This document shows positions 1 through 6,910 of a stretch of 56,122 bases of DNA, one piece after another (the stretch's first letter is position 1; every line of letters starts with the position of its first letter). This stretch comes from an uncultured bacterium (GTDB lineage Bacteria; Bacteroidota; Bacteroidia; Bacteroidales; Bacteroidaceae). The stretch spans positions 1 to 56,122 of the forward strand of contig CALZTP010000004.1 of NCBI GenBank assembly GCA_945829115.1, written 5' to 3'. The notes under the pieces were generated by a model. The model was not told where the DNA came from and did no database searches. It saw nothing but the letters and a program-made list of their open reading frames with translations. A program made the translations under genes and the position numbers.

Positions 1-10
1 TGTTCGATAG

Positions 11-61
11 GTCTTCGATAGAACTTCGCTTTGTCTTCGATAGAACTTCGCTTTGACATCG
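11..61 (+). repeat. 22-bp tandem repeat, also found at 43.9 kb
   Basis: Two exact tandem copies of a 22-bp unit lie at 11-32 and 33-54, each containing CTTCGATAGAACTTCGCTTT. The second copy plus the next bases (35-61) matches 43915-43941 over 27 bases with one difference (GACATCG against AACATCG). Both places are intergenic and have purine-rich sequence downstream. The function is unknown; it looks like a dispersed intergenic repeat of this genome. Confidence 0.75.
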
Positions 62-205
62 CTTTCGCATCGATAAGTAAGCGAGGAAGTGACGGTGACT
101 GAACGGTATGGTTGAGTAAAAAGAGAAGACGAAGAACGAGGTAAGAAGAGGCTACTTCCCCATTTCTATCGAGTTTATTTCTTGTACTGAAATATCTCCC
201 TAAAT

Positions 206-231
206 CCGGCACAACCGATAAATCCTGTGGA
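206..231 (+). repeat. Dispersed intergenic element, copy A
   Basis: This copy contains GGCACAACCGATAAATCC followed by TGTGGA. Close relatives are at 17862-17892 (+ strand) and 44534-44564 (minus strand). All three lie between genes, and read on the other strand they spell a similar short peptide (TGFIGCAG-like). That is more likely a by-product of the repeat than a coding sequence. Confidence 0.65.
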
Positions 232-318
232 CTGCGACGCCATGCAAGGTAGGGTGTGTCGTCCCATACTGTGCGGACTTTCCTTTCCTCAAACACCTTG
301 ATGTTAACCATGCAGTCG

Positions 319-358
319 TAAGATTATTAATCTTAGTGGCGTAAGGTTAATAACCTTA
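319..358. promoter_or_regulatory. Two tandem 17-bp palindromes, candidate operator
   Basis: TAAGATTATTAATCTTA (319-335) and TAAGGTTAATAACCTTA (342-358) are both near-perfect palindromes of the same design, with centres 23 bp apart. They lie about 100 bp upstream of the -7 element of the gene at 483. Paired palindromes of one sequence family suggest a dimeric regulator's binding sites, but they could also form small hairpins. Confidence 0.45.
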
Positions 359-458
359 ATTGTCATAATAAAATAATATTATTCTACTTTCTCAAGCTTA
401 AAAAAAATATTTCCTCGCCTTTTTCAGGCAAAGATATGGCGGTGTCGATTATTTTTTG

Positions 459-466
459 TATATTTG
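459..466 (+). promoter_or_regulatory. Bacteroidetes -7 promoter element
   Basis: TATATTTG matches the TAnnTTTG consensus and lies 17 bp before the ATG at 483. No good TTTG -33 box is visible at the expected distance. Because the element covers these bases, an upstream TTG start at 456 would sit inside the promoter, which favours the ATG at 483. Confidence 0.6.
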
Positions 467-482
467 CAGAAAAATAATTGCT

Positions 483-1739
483 ATGGTAAGACTTGTGTTT
501 ATATTGATAATGGCTTGGTTAGGGATATTTGGTGTCTCGGCAAAGGGTATGCTGTGTTCAGACAGCTTGGTGACGCTGAAAGGAACCGTAAGGGATGCTG
601 ACACCAAGAAGCGACTTGCCAACGTTAATGTTTATATACCAGGAAGGGATGTGGGAACAGTGACCAATGGCGACGGGGTGTTTGCATTAAAGGTAGATAG
701 AGAAGACGCAGAAGGCAAACTGCTTTTCTCTTGTCTTGGATATGCAAACTACAGAATGGCATGCAGTTACTTTAATGGAGAGGAAGCAGCGACGGTTTAC
801 CTTAACCCTATGACCAAGCGACTTGGAGAGGTAACGGTATTTGGCGGTGATGCCAAAAATCTTGTTGAGGAGGCTCTGAGGAAGATTGAGGTGAACTACC
901 CTTCTCAAAACCAGTTGCTCAACATGTTCTATCGAGAGACAATAATGAAGGGAAGCCGATTTGTGGGAATATCAGAGGGTGTGTTGGACGTGGCAAAGGA
1001 TAACTACAAACATCGCTCGGTGTTGAGAGACAGGGTAAGGCTGCACCGCAGCAGGAGCCTGCTCAGCCAGAAGTCCCGCGACACATTAGCTGTAAAGGTG
1101 CAGGGCGGACCTTGGCTTTCGGTGTATCTCGATATCGTAAAGAACGAAGAGGCGTTGTTCGACAGTAAGACGATAGATTGCTATGCCTTTAGGCACGAGC
1201 ATGTTGAGATGCTCAACGACCGTTTGCATTATGTGGTGAGCTTCAAGCCTTTGGTCAGCCTCGATTATCCGCTTTATTCTGGCCTACTGTATATCGACCT
1301 TCAGACCTTGAGCATCAGTCGTGCGGAACTGTCGCTTGATGTGAGCGATAAGGAAAAGGCGAACAAGATGTTTTTACAGAAAAAGCCCGCAGGACTGCGG
1401 TTCAGCACCCGCGAGGTAAGCATTGTGGTGACATATAGGCAACATGGAGATAGGATGTGTCTCGACTACCTAAGAAGTAGCATACGCTTCAAGTGCGACT
1501 GGAAACGACGGTTGTTCTCATCGGCTTATGTGGTAGTGGCAGAGATGGTGGTAGTGGATGTTGACGACAAAGCGACAATGGGCATACCGTCGTCAGAGTC
1601 TTATGGCAGCAAGAGGCTGTTTAGCGACGATGCTGAGCAAAACTGGGACGAGGACTACTGGAAGGACTACAACATCATTGAGCCTACAGAATCGCTGGAG
1701 AAGGCAGTGATCAAGCTGCGAGGGCATGCAAATCGCTGA
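483..1739 (+). CDS. Carboxypeptidase-like regulatory domain protein
   Basis: Predicted exported protein of 418 aa. An N-terminal hydrophobic stretch (LVFILIMAWLGIFGVSA) looks like a signal peptide. A CarboxypepD_reg-like beta-sandwich follows at roughly residues 28-110 (LKGTVRDADTKKRLANVNVY, then NGDGVFALKV and LGY motifs). Such domains sit at the N-terminus of many TonB-dependent receptors and other envelope proteins of Bacteroidetes. The remaining 300 residues lack a plug or a full barrel, so this is not a SusC protein. They resemble the uncharacterised tail that often follows this domain in stand-alone proteins. The ATG at 483 is chosen because a longer TTG start overlaps the promoter. The gene is probably monocistronic; the next gene begins 89 bp away. 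Function is unknown beyond a likely envelope location. Confidence 0.7.
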   Translation: MVRLVFILIMAWLGIFGVSAKGMLCSDSLVTLKGTVRDADTKKRLANVNVYIPGRDVGTVTNGDGVFALKVDREDAEGKLLFSCLGYANYRMACSYFNGEEAATVYLNPMTKRLGEVTVFGGDAKNLVEEALRKIEVNYPSQNQLLNMFYRETIMKGSRFVGISEGVLDVAKDNYKHRSVLRDRVRLHRSRSLLSQKSRDTLAVKVQGGPWLSVYLDIVKNEEALFDSKTIDCYAFRHEHVEMLNDRLHYVVSFKPLVSLDYPLYSGLLYIDLQTLSISRAELSLDVSDKEKANKMFLQKKPAGLRFSTREVSIVVTYRQHGDRMCLDYLRSSIRFKCDWKRRLFSSAYVVVAEMVVVDVDDKATMGIPSSESYGSKRLFSDDAEQNWDEDYWKDYNIIEPTESLEKAVIKLRGHANR

Positions 1740-1761
1740 GTATCCTTTTTTACGTGAATAA

Positions 1762-1793
1762 TTGGGTGGTAAGAGGAATAATATGTAACTTTT
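1762..1793 (+). promoter_or_regulatory. Weak promoter for the DUF418 gene
   Basis: TTGG at 1762-1765, a 20-bp gap, then TAACTTTT at 1786-1793, which departs from TAnnTTTG only in the last base. It lies 35 bp before the ATG at 1829. The match is imperfect, so confidence is low. Confidence 0.3.
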
Positions 1794-1828
1794 CGACAAA
1801 TTACAAATAACAGGAAATCAATAATATT

Positions 1829-2989
1829 ATGGAACAAAGCATCAAGCCACAGCGCATAAACGTTGTTGACAGCCTTCGCGGATTTGCCGTGGTAGGCATT
1901 ATTATCATACACTTTCTCGAACACCTCAATTTTTATTCTTTTCCCGAGCTGACAGCTTTTGACATAAGACTTTGGGACACGGTGTTCTACATCGGAGCAA
2001 GCAAGATGTATGCAATATTCGCATTGCTGTTTGGATTGAGCTGCTATATTCAGCACCATAATGCAGAGAAACGTGGCGAGGACTTCCGCTTGCGCTTCGC
2101 ATGGCGAATGTTTTTGCTTTTCGGTTGGGGAATGCTCGACCTTATGTTCTTCAATGGCGACATACTTTGCACATACGCAGTTCTAGGACTTTTGTTAATA
2201 CCTCTTGTAAAGGCCCCCGACAAGGTGCTTATTGTTGTGGCAACCATACTATTTCTGCAACCCATTGAAATCTATTACATCATAAAGGGTATCATTGTTC
2301 CCGATGCCACTCCTATGGATCTTGGTTATGGACATTTGTGGGGAGTGTGCTATGAGGCTTGTGCCAATGGAGGTTTCCTCCATGTGGCAAAGGCAGGCTT
2401 GACAACAGGATTGCCCATTAACTTCGGCTGGGCAATAGAGCATGGTCGCCTCACTCAGACTTTTATGCTCTTTGTAGTAGGTATGCTATTGGGACGCAAA
2501 CGCTTATTTATCAACGAGGCAGGCAATCTCGATTTTTGGAAGAAGGCGATGAAGGTTGCCTTGTTGGTATTTGCCATAACACAAGTGCTACTTCTGACAA
2601 CACCCATTGAAAAGTTACAAGTTTGTATTGGCAAGAGTTTGGAGATTCAGCTCACTGCATGGCGAAATTTCGCCATGATGACATTCTATGTTGGTGGCAT
2701 CACATTTCTTTATTACACCACACCTATGCGTAAAGCCATCTCACGCCTTGAGTGCATAGGCAAGATGAGTCTTACCGACTATCTCCTACAGAGCATCATC
2801 GGTGGTTTCATCTTCTACAACTGGGGACTTGGTCTCTATACTGTCAGCCACCATAGGATGAGTTTCGTTCTTGGCATCTTGTTCTGCATATGCCTCTACT
2901 ATTTCTGTCGTTTCTGGACAAGCCATTTCCGCAGAGGCCCTTTAGAAGAACTCTGGGCAAGGGCTACACATATAAAGATTAGGCGTTAA
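1829..2989 (+). CDS. DUF418 (YeiB-like) integral membrane protein
   Basis: Protein of 386 aa with about ten hydrophobic segments. It opens with the family signature RINVVDSLRGFAVVGIIIIHF, as in YeiB/DUF418 proteins, and has a C-terminal DUF418 region (ARWRNFAMM-like segment near 280, then IGKMSLTDYLLQS and FRRGPLEELWAR at the end). These proteins sit in the cytoplasmic membrane and are related to acyltransferase-3-type and heparan N-acetyltransferase-type membrane enzymes. No substrate is established for most of them. The conserved ...GPLEELWR-type C-terminus is intact, so the gene looks functional. It stands alone, and the neighbours give no hint of a pathway. Confidence 0.85.
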   Translation: MEQSIKPQRINVVDSLRGFAVVGIIIIHFLEHLNFYSFPELTAFDIRLWDTVFYIGASKMYAIFALLFGLSCYIQHHNAEKRGEDFRLRFAWRMFLLFGWGMLDLMFFNGDILCTYAVLGLLLIPLVKAPDKVLIVVATILFLQPIEIYYIIKGIIVPDATPMDLGYGHLWGVCYEACANGGFLHVAKAGLTTGLPINFGWAIEHGRLTQTFMLFVVGMLLGRKRLFINEAGNLDFWKKAMKVALLVFAITQVLLLTTPIEKLQVCIGKSLEIQLTAWRNFAMMTFYVGGITFLYYTTPMRKAISRLECIGKMSLTDYLLQSIIGGFIFYNWGLGLYTVSHHRMSFVLGILFCICLYYFCRFWTSHFRRGPLEELWARATHIKIRR

Positions 2990-3315
2990 CTGTTCCGGTT
3001 TTATTAATGTCGAAAGATATGTCGCCCATTTGAGGTTTAATCACAAATCAAAGTATGTAAGGCAATAAGCAGATGGTAAAAAAACTATCGTAAGGTTCTT
3101 AACCGCAAAAACAACAAGCGAAAGACTATGAAAAATCTAAGAAAACGCCACAAAAACGCAAAAACCTTTGGCTAATACATTTATTTTCAGTACTTTTGCA
3201 CCTAAATTCAAATAATATATAAACGAACTATCAATCACACATGTCAGAACACATTCTGCAAGAACGACTGAAAAATAGTGTGAAGGAAGTATAGAAAGAT
3301 GAAAAAATAAGAATT
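2990..3315 (+). other. Intergenic region and leader of the phosphatase gene
   Basis: AT-rich spacer holding the promoter at 3167-3198 and a leader of about 110 nt. The leader contains a 17-codon reading frame (ATG 3241 to TAG 3292-3294, peptide starting MSEHILQERLK). No strong hairpin is seen. Confidence 0.5.
3167..3198 (+). promoter_or_regulatory. Bacteroidetes promoter, TTTG-N20-TACTTTTG
   Basis: TTTG at 3167-3170 and TACTTTTG at 3191-3198 are separated by 20 bp, matching the sigma-ABfr consensus in both boxes and in spacing. Transcription would start near 3205 and give a leader of about 110 nt before the phosphatase ATG at 3316. Confidence 0.75.
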
Positions 3316-3771
3316 ATGAAGACAAAGATACTATTTGTGTGCCACGGAAATATCTGTAGAAGTCCGATGGCAGAGTTTATAATGAAAGACCTTGTAGAAA
3401 AGGCAGGGAAGAGTGAGAAATATGAGATAGCCTCAGCAGCCACGAGCACAGAAGAGATTGGCAATAGCGTCTATCCTCCTGCTCGCCAGAAACTTGCAGA
3501 ACACGGTATTTCATGTAAAGGAAAGACAGCGCGCCAGATTACTAAGGCTGACTACAGTTATTATGACCTCATAATCGGCATGGACACCTATAACATGCGG
3601 AACATGCTTCGCTGCTTTGGTGGAGACAAAGAAGGGAAGGTTCATAAACTCATGGATTTCACGTCAAGGAAGGGAGATGTTGCCGACCCTTGGTATACTG
3701 GAAATTTCGATGCCACATGGCGAGACTGCCTTGAGGGCTGCACAGAGTTGCTAAAAAGGTTGGAAGAATAG
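3316..3771 (+). CDS. Low-molecular-weight protein-tyrosine phosphatase
   Basis: Cytoplasmic phosphatase of 151 aa, the usual length for the family. The P-loop C9-HGNIC-R15-S16 (CX5RS) supplies the nucleophilic cysteine and the phosphate-binding arginine. The acid motif DPWYTG at about 124-129 supplies the general-acid aspartate. The family removes phosphate from phosphotyrosine. In bacteria these enzymes often counteract BY-kinases that control capsule or exopolysaccharide export, but no such kinase is near. The arsenate reductases of the same fold are less likely because both phosphatase motifs are canonical. It is transcribed alone from its own promoter, and repeats follow the stop codon. 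Confidence 0.9.
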   Translation: MKTKILFVCHGNICRSPMAEFIMKDLVEKAGKSEKYEIASAATSTEEIGNSVYPPARQKLAEHGISCKGKTARQITKADYSYYDLIIGMDTYNMRNMLRCFGGDKEGKVHKLMDFTSRKGDVADPWYTGNFDATWRDCLEGCTELLKRLEE

Positions 3772-3780
3772 CTTTCCGAT

Positions 3781-3880
3781 GGTTGAATGTTCATAAAAAT
3801 GTGGTTTTTGCACGATTGAACGTTCATAAAATTGTGGTTTTTGCATGGTTGAACGTTCGTAAAAATGTAAAAAGTTTGCG
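3781..3880 (+). repeat. 33-bp tandem repeat, three copies
   Basis: Units at 3781-3813, 3814-3846 and 3847-3880 share the core TTGAACGTTCATAAAA followed by TGTGGTTTTTGCA (one base differs in the first unit; the third diverges at its end). Each core holds the palindrome GAACGTTC or a one-base variant. The last unit ends in the TTTG used as the -33 box of the next gene, so the array lies directly upstream of that promoter. Confidence 0.8.
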
Positions 3881-3906
3881 TGTTCCATTTATTTTCAGTA
3901 ACTTTG
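3875..3906 (+). promoter_or_regulatory. Promoter of the DUF4143 ATPase gene
   Basis: TTTG at 3875-3878, 20 bp, then TAACTTTG at 3899-3906. Both boxes and spacing fit the Bacteroidetes consensus. The ATG at 3934 follows 27 bp later. The third 33-bp repeat overlaps the -33 box, so a protein bound to the repeats could compete with RNA polymerase. Confidence 0.75.
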
Positions 3907-3933
3907 CAGACAGAAGAATAAAAATCAAAGAAA

Positions 3934-5271
3934 ATGAAAAGGAAGATATACCAAAAATTACTGGAATGGAAGAATAATCCACGCCATAAGCCACTTGTAC
4001 TTTTAGGTGCGAGACAGGTAGGAAAGACCTATATTCTAAAGGAGTTCGGCAAGAAAGAATTCAACAATTTCGTATACGTAAACTGCCATAATAACCCCTT
4101 TGCTTCATCGTTATTTTCCGACTTCAACATAAAACGCATTCTTTATCAGTTGGAGCAAGACAATGAATGCAACATAATTCCAGGTAAGACACTACTCTTT
4201 TTTGATGAAATCCAAGAAGTGAAGAACGGAATACCTGCATTGAAATACTTCTGCGAAGAGAATCGCGAGTTGCATGTGGTAGTGGCAGGCTCTATGTTGG
4301 GGGTATCATTACGTGAGGACGAGAGTTATCCTGTTGGCAAGATAGATACTTTTAGGATGTATCCTATGACCTTCGAAGAATTTCTTCAGGCAAACGGAAG
4401 AGAAAGATTGGCAGATTCACTGAGAGAGATGCAATGGGAAGAGTTGTCTATCCACCATGAGACACTTGTGGAATACCTTCGCCAATACTACTTCACTGGT
4501 GGGATGCCAGAAGCTATATCGACATGGATAGACGGTCATAATGCCCGTGAAACGAGAAATGTGCAAAGAGCTATCCTTAGCACATATTTTGGAGACATGG
4601 GGAAGCACACCAAGACGGAAGTGGAAAGGATACGTATGGTTTGGGACATCATCCCTTCACAGTTGGCAAAGGAGAACAAGAAATTCATCTTTGGAGCTGT
4701 AAAGAAAGGTGCGCGAGCAGCAGAATACGAGAAGTCCCTTCAATGGCTCGCCGATTCCGGTTTAATATATAAGGTATGCAGAATTTCCAAACCCGAAGAG
4801 CCATTGAAGTTTTATGCCGACACATCCGCCTTTAAGGTCTTCCTTCACGATGTTGGTCTGCTGGCATGCCTTTGCGGAGCGCGCTCAAGTGAGATGCTAT
4901 TAGGAATGGGTGCTTTTACAGAGTTCAAGGGCGCATTCACAGAAAATTATGTTATGAACCAGATAAAATCGTTGGAAGATTCAGACGTTATCGGTAACGA
5001 AATTTTTTATTATAGCAAAGAGAGTTCGCCATTAGAGGTGGATTTCGTTGTTCAAGGTGGCAAACGAGTCGTTCCTGTAGAGGTAAAGGCAGAACATAAT
5101 GTTCGTTCCAAATCACTGACAACATTTGTAAACCAAGAATTCTCTTCTTATTCCCTAAAGGCACTCCGCTGCTCTATGATGCCATATGCCGACCAGCAAT
5201 GGATGGAAAACATCCCATTATATGCAGTAGAAGCATTCTTTTCAAAAGAAGGTGTAGGGATTGAGGTGTGA
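3934..5271 (+). CDS. AAA ATPase with DUF4143 domain
   Basis: Protein of 445 aa in the ATP-binding/DUF4143 family common in Bacteroidetes. The N-terminal AAA part has Walker A GARQVGKT (residues 25-32), Walker B LLFFDEIQE (about 88-96) and a sensor-type segment HVVVAGSMLG. The C-terminal DUF4143 part includes a PD-(D/E)XK-like segment, VDFVV followed by VPVEVKA, near residue 370. That arrangement suggests a nuclease-like fold. The biological role is not established; such genes are scattered singly and vary between strains, which hints at mobile or defence-related accessory functions. Here it has its own promoter behind a 33-bp repeat array and no partner gene. Confidence 0.85.
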   Translation: MKRKIYQKLLEWKNNPRHKPLVLLGARQVGKTYILKEFGKKEFNNFVYVNCHNNPFASSLFSDFNIKRILYQLEQDNECNIIPGKTLLFFDEIQEVKNGIPALKYFCEENRELHVVVAGSMLGVSLREDESYPVGKIDTFRMYPMTFEEFLQANGRERLADSLREMQWEELSIHHETLVEYLRQYYFTGGMPEAISTWIDGHNARETRNVQRAILSTYFGDMGKHTKTEVERIRMVWDIIPSQLAKENKKFIFGAVKKGARAAEYEKSLQWLADSGLIYKVCRISKPEEPLKFYADTSAFKVFLHDVGLLACLCGARSSEMLLGMGAFTEFKGAFTENYVMNQIKSLEDSDVIGNEIFYYSKESSPLEVDFVVQGGKRVVPVEVKAEHNVRSKSLTTFVNQEFSSYSLKALRCSMMPYADQQWMENIPLYAVEAFFSKEGVGIEV

Positions 5272-5321
5272 AAAGAGTGGGGAAAACGGCTGTGTAAACT
5301 GAAGGCAAGACTGATTTTTTA

Positions 5322-5375
5322 ACCGCTATTTTGCCGCAAACGATATTTTTAGTACCTTTGTGGCAAAATAGCGGT
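5322..5375. repeat. Inverted repeat of 14-19 bp enclosing a promoter
   Basis: ACCGCTATTTTGCC (5322-5335) is perfectly complementary to GGCAAAATAGCGGT (5362-5375). The match extends inward (CCGCAAA against TTTGTGG) to 19 bp with one G/T mismatch, leaving 16 bases between the arms. A + strand promoter overlaps both arms. As RNA it would form a strong hairpin after the ATPase stop codon at 5271, but no U-tract follows. Confidence 0.7.
5330..5360 (+). promoter_or_regulatory. Orphan + strand promoter
   Basis: TTTG at 5330-5333, 19 bp, then TACCTTTG at 5353-5360, a full consensus match. No recognisable gene follows on the + strand before a hairpin at 5552-5600, and the next gene on either side is convergent. 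A transcript would be about 240 nt, so a small RNA is possible. Confidence 0.5.
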
Positions 5376-5551
5376 ATTTATATAGCATAAATCATCTTCT
5401 GTTCACATCACCCTTGTGACAACGTATGCCTTGTCACGCAACGAATATTCTGGAAGGGTGCAAAGTGTGGTGACTATGGACGATTTGTTCATGATATAGT
5501 AGGTGTGCATAATCATGAAGCGAGTGAACCACATGCTCCTCGCAAAGAAAA

Positions 5552-5612
5552 TCGGTGATTCTCCAAATTCTCCTCTAATAAGGAAATGAAGAATCACCGA
5601 ATATATTTTTAA
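5552..5612. terminator. Bidirectional hairpin terminator
   Basis: TCGGTGATTCT (5552-5562) pairs perfectly with AGAATCACCGA (5590-5600) around a 27-nt loop. To the right follows ATATATTTTT. Read leftward, the minus strand continues with TTTTCTTT. It could end both the leftward flavodiiron transcript (stop at 5676) and any rightward transcript from 5367. Confidence 0.5.
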
Positions 5613-5675
5613 TAAGGTAACACCGAATGTGTTATAATCCAAGAGTAGATGTGCTATAAAGCAACGGAGCCACCT

Positions 5676-6842
5676 TTACTTTGCAATGAGAGAGTCAGCA
5701 AGAGCCTCAAGCTTTGGCTTGTCAGCCTCCTTCATGCGTGACACGATGGTTACGATAGGCTCTACGATGTCTATTTCCTTCATGCCCTCCAGCATCTGGC
5801 GCATGATCTTTCCGGCAGTAGGAGCCCAAGAGCCGTTCTCAACGATTGCCACACGACGGTTCTGATATCCCTTCATCTGGAGATGGTGGAGGAAGTCATG
5901 CATTGGAGGGAACACATTTCCATCGTAAGAAGCAGCAGCAAGAACCATATGCCCCATACGGAATGCATCCTCAACAGCCTCAGCCATATCATCGCGAGAG
6001 AGGTCGGTGACAGCCACCTTTCCAGCACCCTTCTGGCGAAGAATATCAGCAACATATTCTGCAGCAGCCTTTGTGCCGCCATGTATAGAAGCGTAAGCCA
6101 CGAGCACACCCTTTGTCTCCACCTCGTATGCCCCCCAAGTCTTGTAGAGCCCGAGATAATAGTCGAGGTTTTCAGAGAGGATTGGTCCGTGGAGCGGACA
6201 GATGGTCTTTATATCAAGAGCGGCAGCCTTGTCGAGGAGACGAGTAACCTGCGGACCATATTTTCCACAGATATTGAAATAGTAGCGGCGAGCCTCACAA
6301 GCCCAGTCCTCATCAGCCGAGAGTGCACCAAACTTTCCGAATGCGTCAGCCGAGAAGAGCACCTTGTCAACATCATCGTAGCTAACAATCACCTCTGGCC
6401 AATGCACCATTGGTGCTGTGCAGAATGTCAGTGTATGCTCACCGAGTGAGAGCGTAGAGCCCTCCCCTACTTCCAATGTGCGCCCCTCAAGGCAGATATT
6501 CTCAAAGAACTGCGGCATCATCTGCAGAGCCTTATGAGAAGAAACGATAGTAATCTCTGGGAACATCTCCAAAACCTCAGCAGCGAGAGCAGCATGGTCA
6601 GGCTCCATGTGATGAACAACGAGATAGTCGGGAGTTCTTCCTTCCAGTCCTTCTGCGAGGTTCTTCTTCCACTCCTCCGCCTTGCGCTGGTCGCAGGTGT
6701 CCATAATAGCTACTTTCTCATCGAGAATGAGATATGAGTTATACGACATGCCATTCGGCACATCATACTGACTTTCAAAGAGATCGATATCAAGATCGTC
6801 TACTCCGATGTACTTGATTTTTGAAGTAATGTTTGAAACCAT
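5676..6842 (-). CDS. Flavodiiron protein (A-type flavoprotein)
   Basis: Cytoplasmic protein of 388 aa that reduces O2 to water and/or NO to N2O, protecting anaerobes. The N-terminal metallo-beta-lactamase-like domain (1-250) carries the diiron ligands H78-x-E80-x-D82-H83 and further ligands in APMVHWPE, SADAFG and CPLHGP. The C-terminal flavodoxin domain starts near 255 (VLVAYASIHGGTKAAAEYVA) and binds FMN. No rubredoxin domain is fused, so a separate electron donor is needed. The length is normal for the two-domain class A. The two chromate-transporter genes precede it on the same strand with gaps of 128 and 68 bp, so co-transcription is possible. Oxygen detoxification fits an anaerobic host-associated lifestyle. 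Confidence 0.93.
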   Translation of the reverse strand: MVSNITSKIKYIGVDDLDIDLFESQYDVPNGMSYNSYLILDEKVAIMDTCDQRKAEEWKKNLAEGLEGRTPDYLVVHHMEPDHAALAAEVLEMFPEITIVSSHKALQMMPQFFENICLEGRTLEVGEGSTLSLGEHTLTFCTAPMVHWPEVIVSYDDVDKVLFSADAFGKFGALSADEDWACEARRYYFNICGKYGPQVTRLLDKAAALDIKTICPLHGPILSENLDYYLGLYKTWGAYEVETKGVLVAYASIHGGTKAAAEYVADILRQKGAGKVAVTDLSRDDMAEAVEDAFRMGHMVLAAASYDGNVFPPMHDFLHHLQMKGYQNRRVAIVENGSWAPTAGKIMRQMLEGMKEIDIVEPIVTIVSRMKEADKPKLEALADSLIAK

Positions 6843-6910
6843 AATTATGTAATCTTTTTTTGTTTTGTCAACGAGTTTTTTCTACTACTAAAAGTGTTCT
6901 TCCCATTCCT

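Larger units (their letters stand above)
1..482. other. Non-coding left edge with repeats
   Basis: No credible gene is seen here. The stretch holds two tandem copies of a 22-bp repeat, one copy of a dispersed GATAAA-CCTGTGG element, two 17-bp palindromes in tandem, and the promoter of the first gene. The right half is AT-rich, as expected of a regulatory region. A short stretch on the minus strand near 285-300 resembles the AGGAAAGTCC core of RNase P RNA, but the rest of that RNA is absent. Confidence 0.6.
5272..5675. other. Intergenic region with an inverted-repeat promoter and a hairpin
   Basis: This region lies between the convergent ATPase and flavodiiron genes. It holds a + strand promoter inside a long inverted repeat (5322-5375) and an 11-bp hairpin (5552-5600). 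On the minus strand, 5403-5642 is an open frame of 79 codons. Its C-terminal half (FFARSMWFTRFMIMHTYYIM...) has gene-like codon use, so it may be a decayed gene end. I recognise no family in it and do not call a gene. Confidence 0.5.

Noticed and set aside
170..310. Possible RNase P RNA on the minus strand (AGGAAAGTCC near 285-300)
   Set aside because: Only the ten-base core fits. The other conserved regions of RNase P RNA (such as ACAGAA near the 3' end) and the expected length of about 350 nt are missing.
483..1739. SusC/TonB-dependent receptor from its regulatory domain
   Set aside because: At 418 aa it is far too short and has no plug domain or TonB box.
5322..5375. Invertible promoter (phase variation) of the Bacteroides capsule type
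   Set aside because: The arms enclose only 16-26 bp and overlap the promoter boxes. Inversion would not redirect transcription, and no serine or tyrosine recombinase gene is near.
5883..6449. 188-codon + strand frame opposite the flavodiiron gene
   Set aside because: The minus-strand protein carries all metal and flavin motifs, and the opposite frame has no features of its own.
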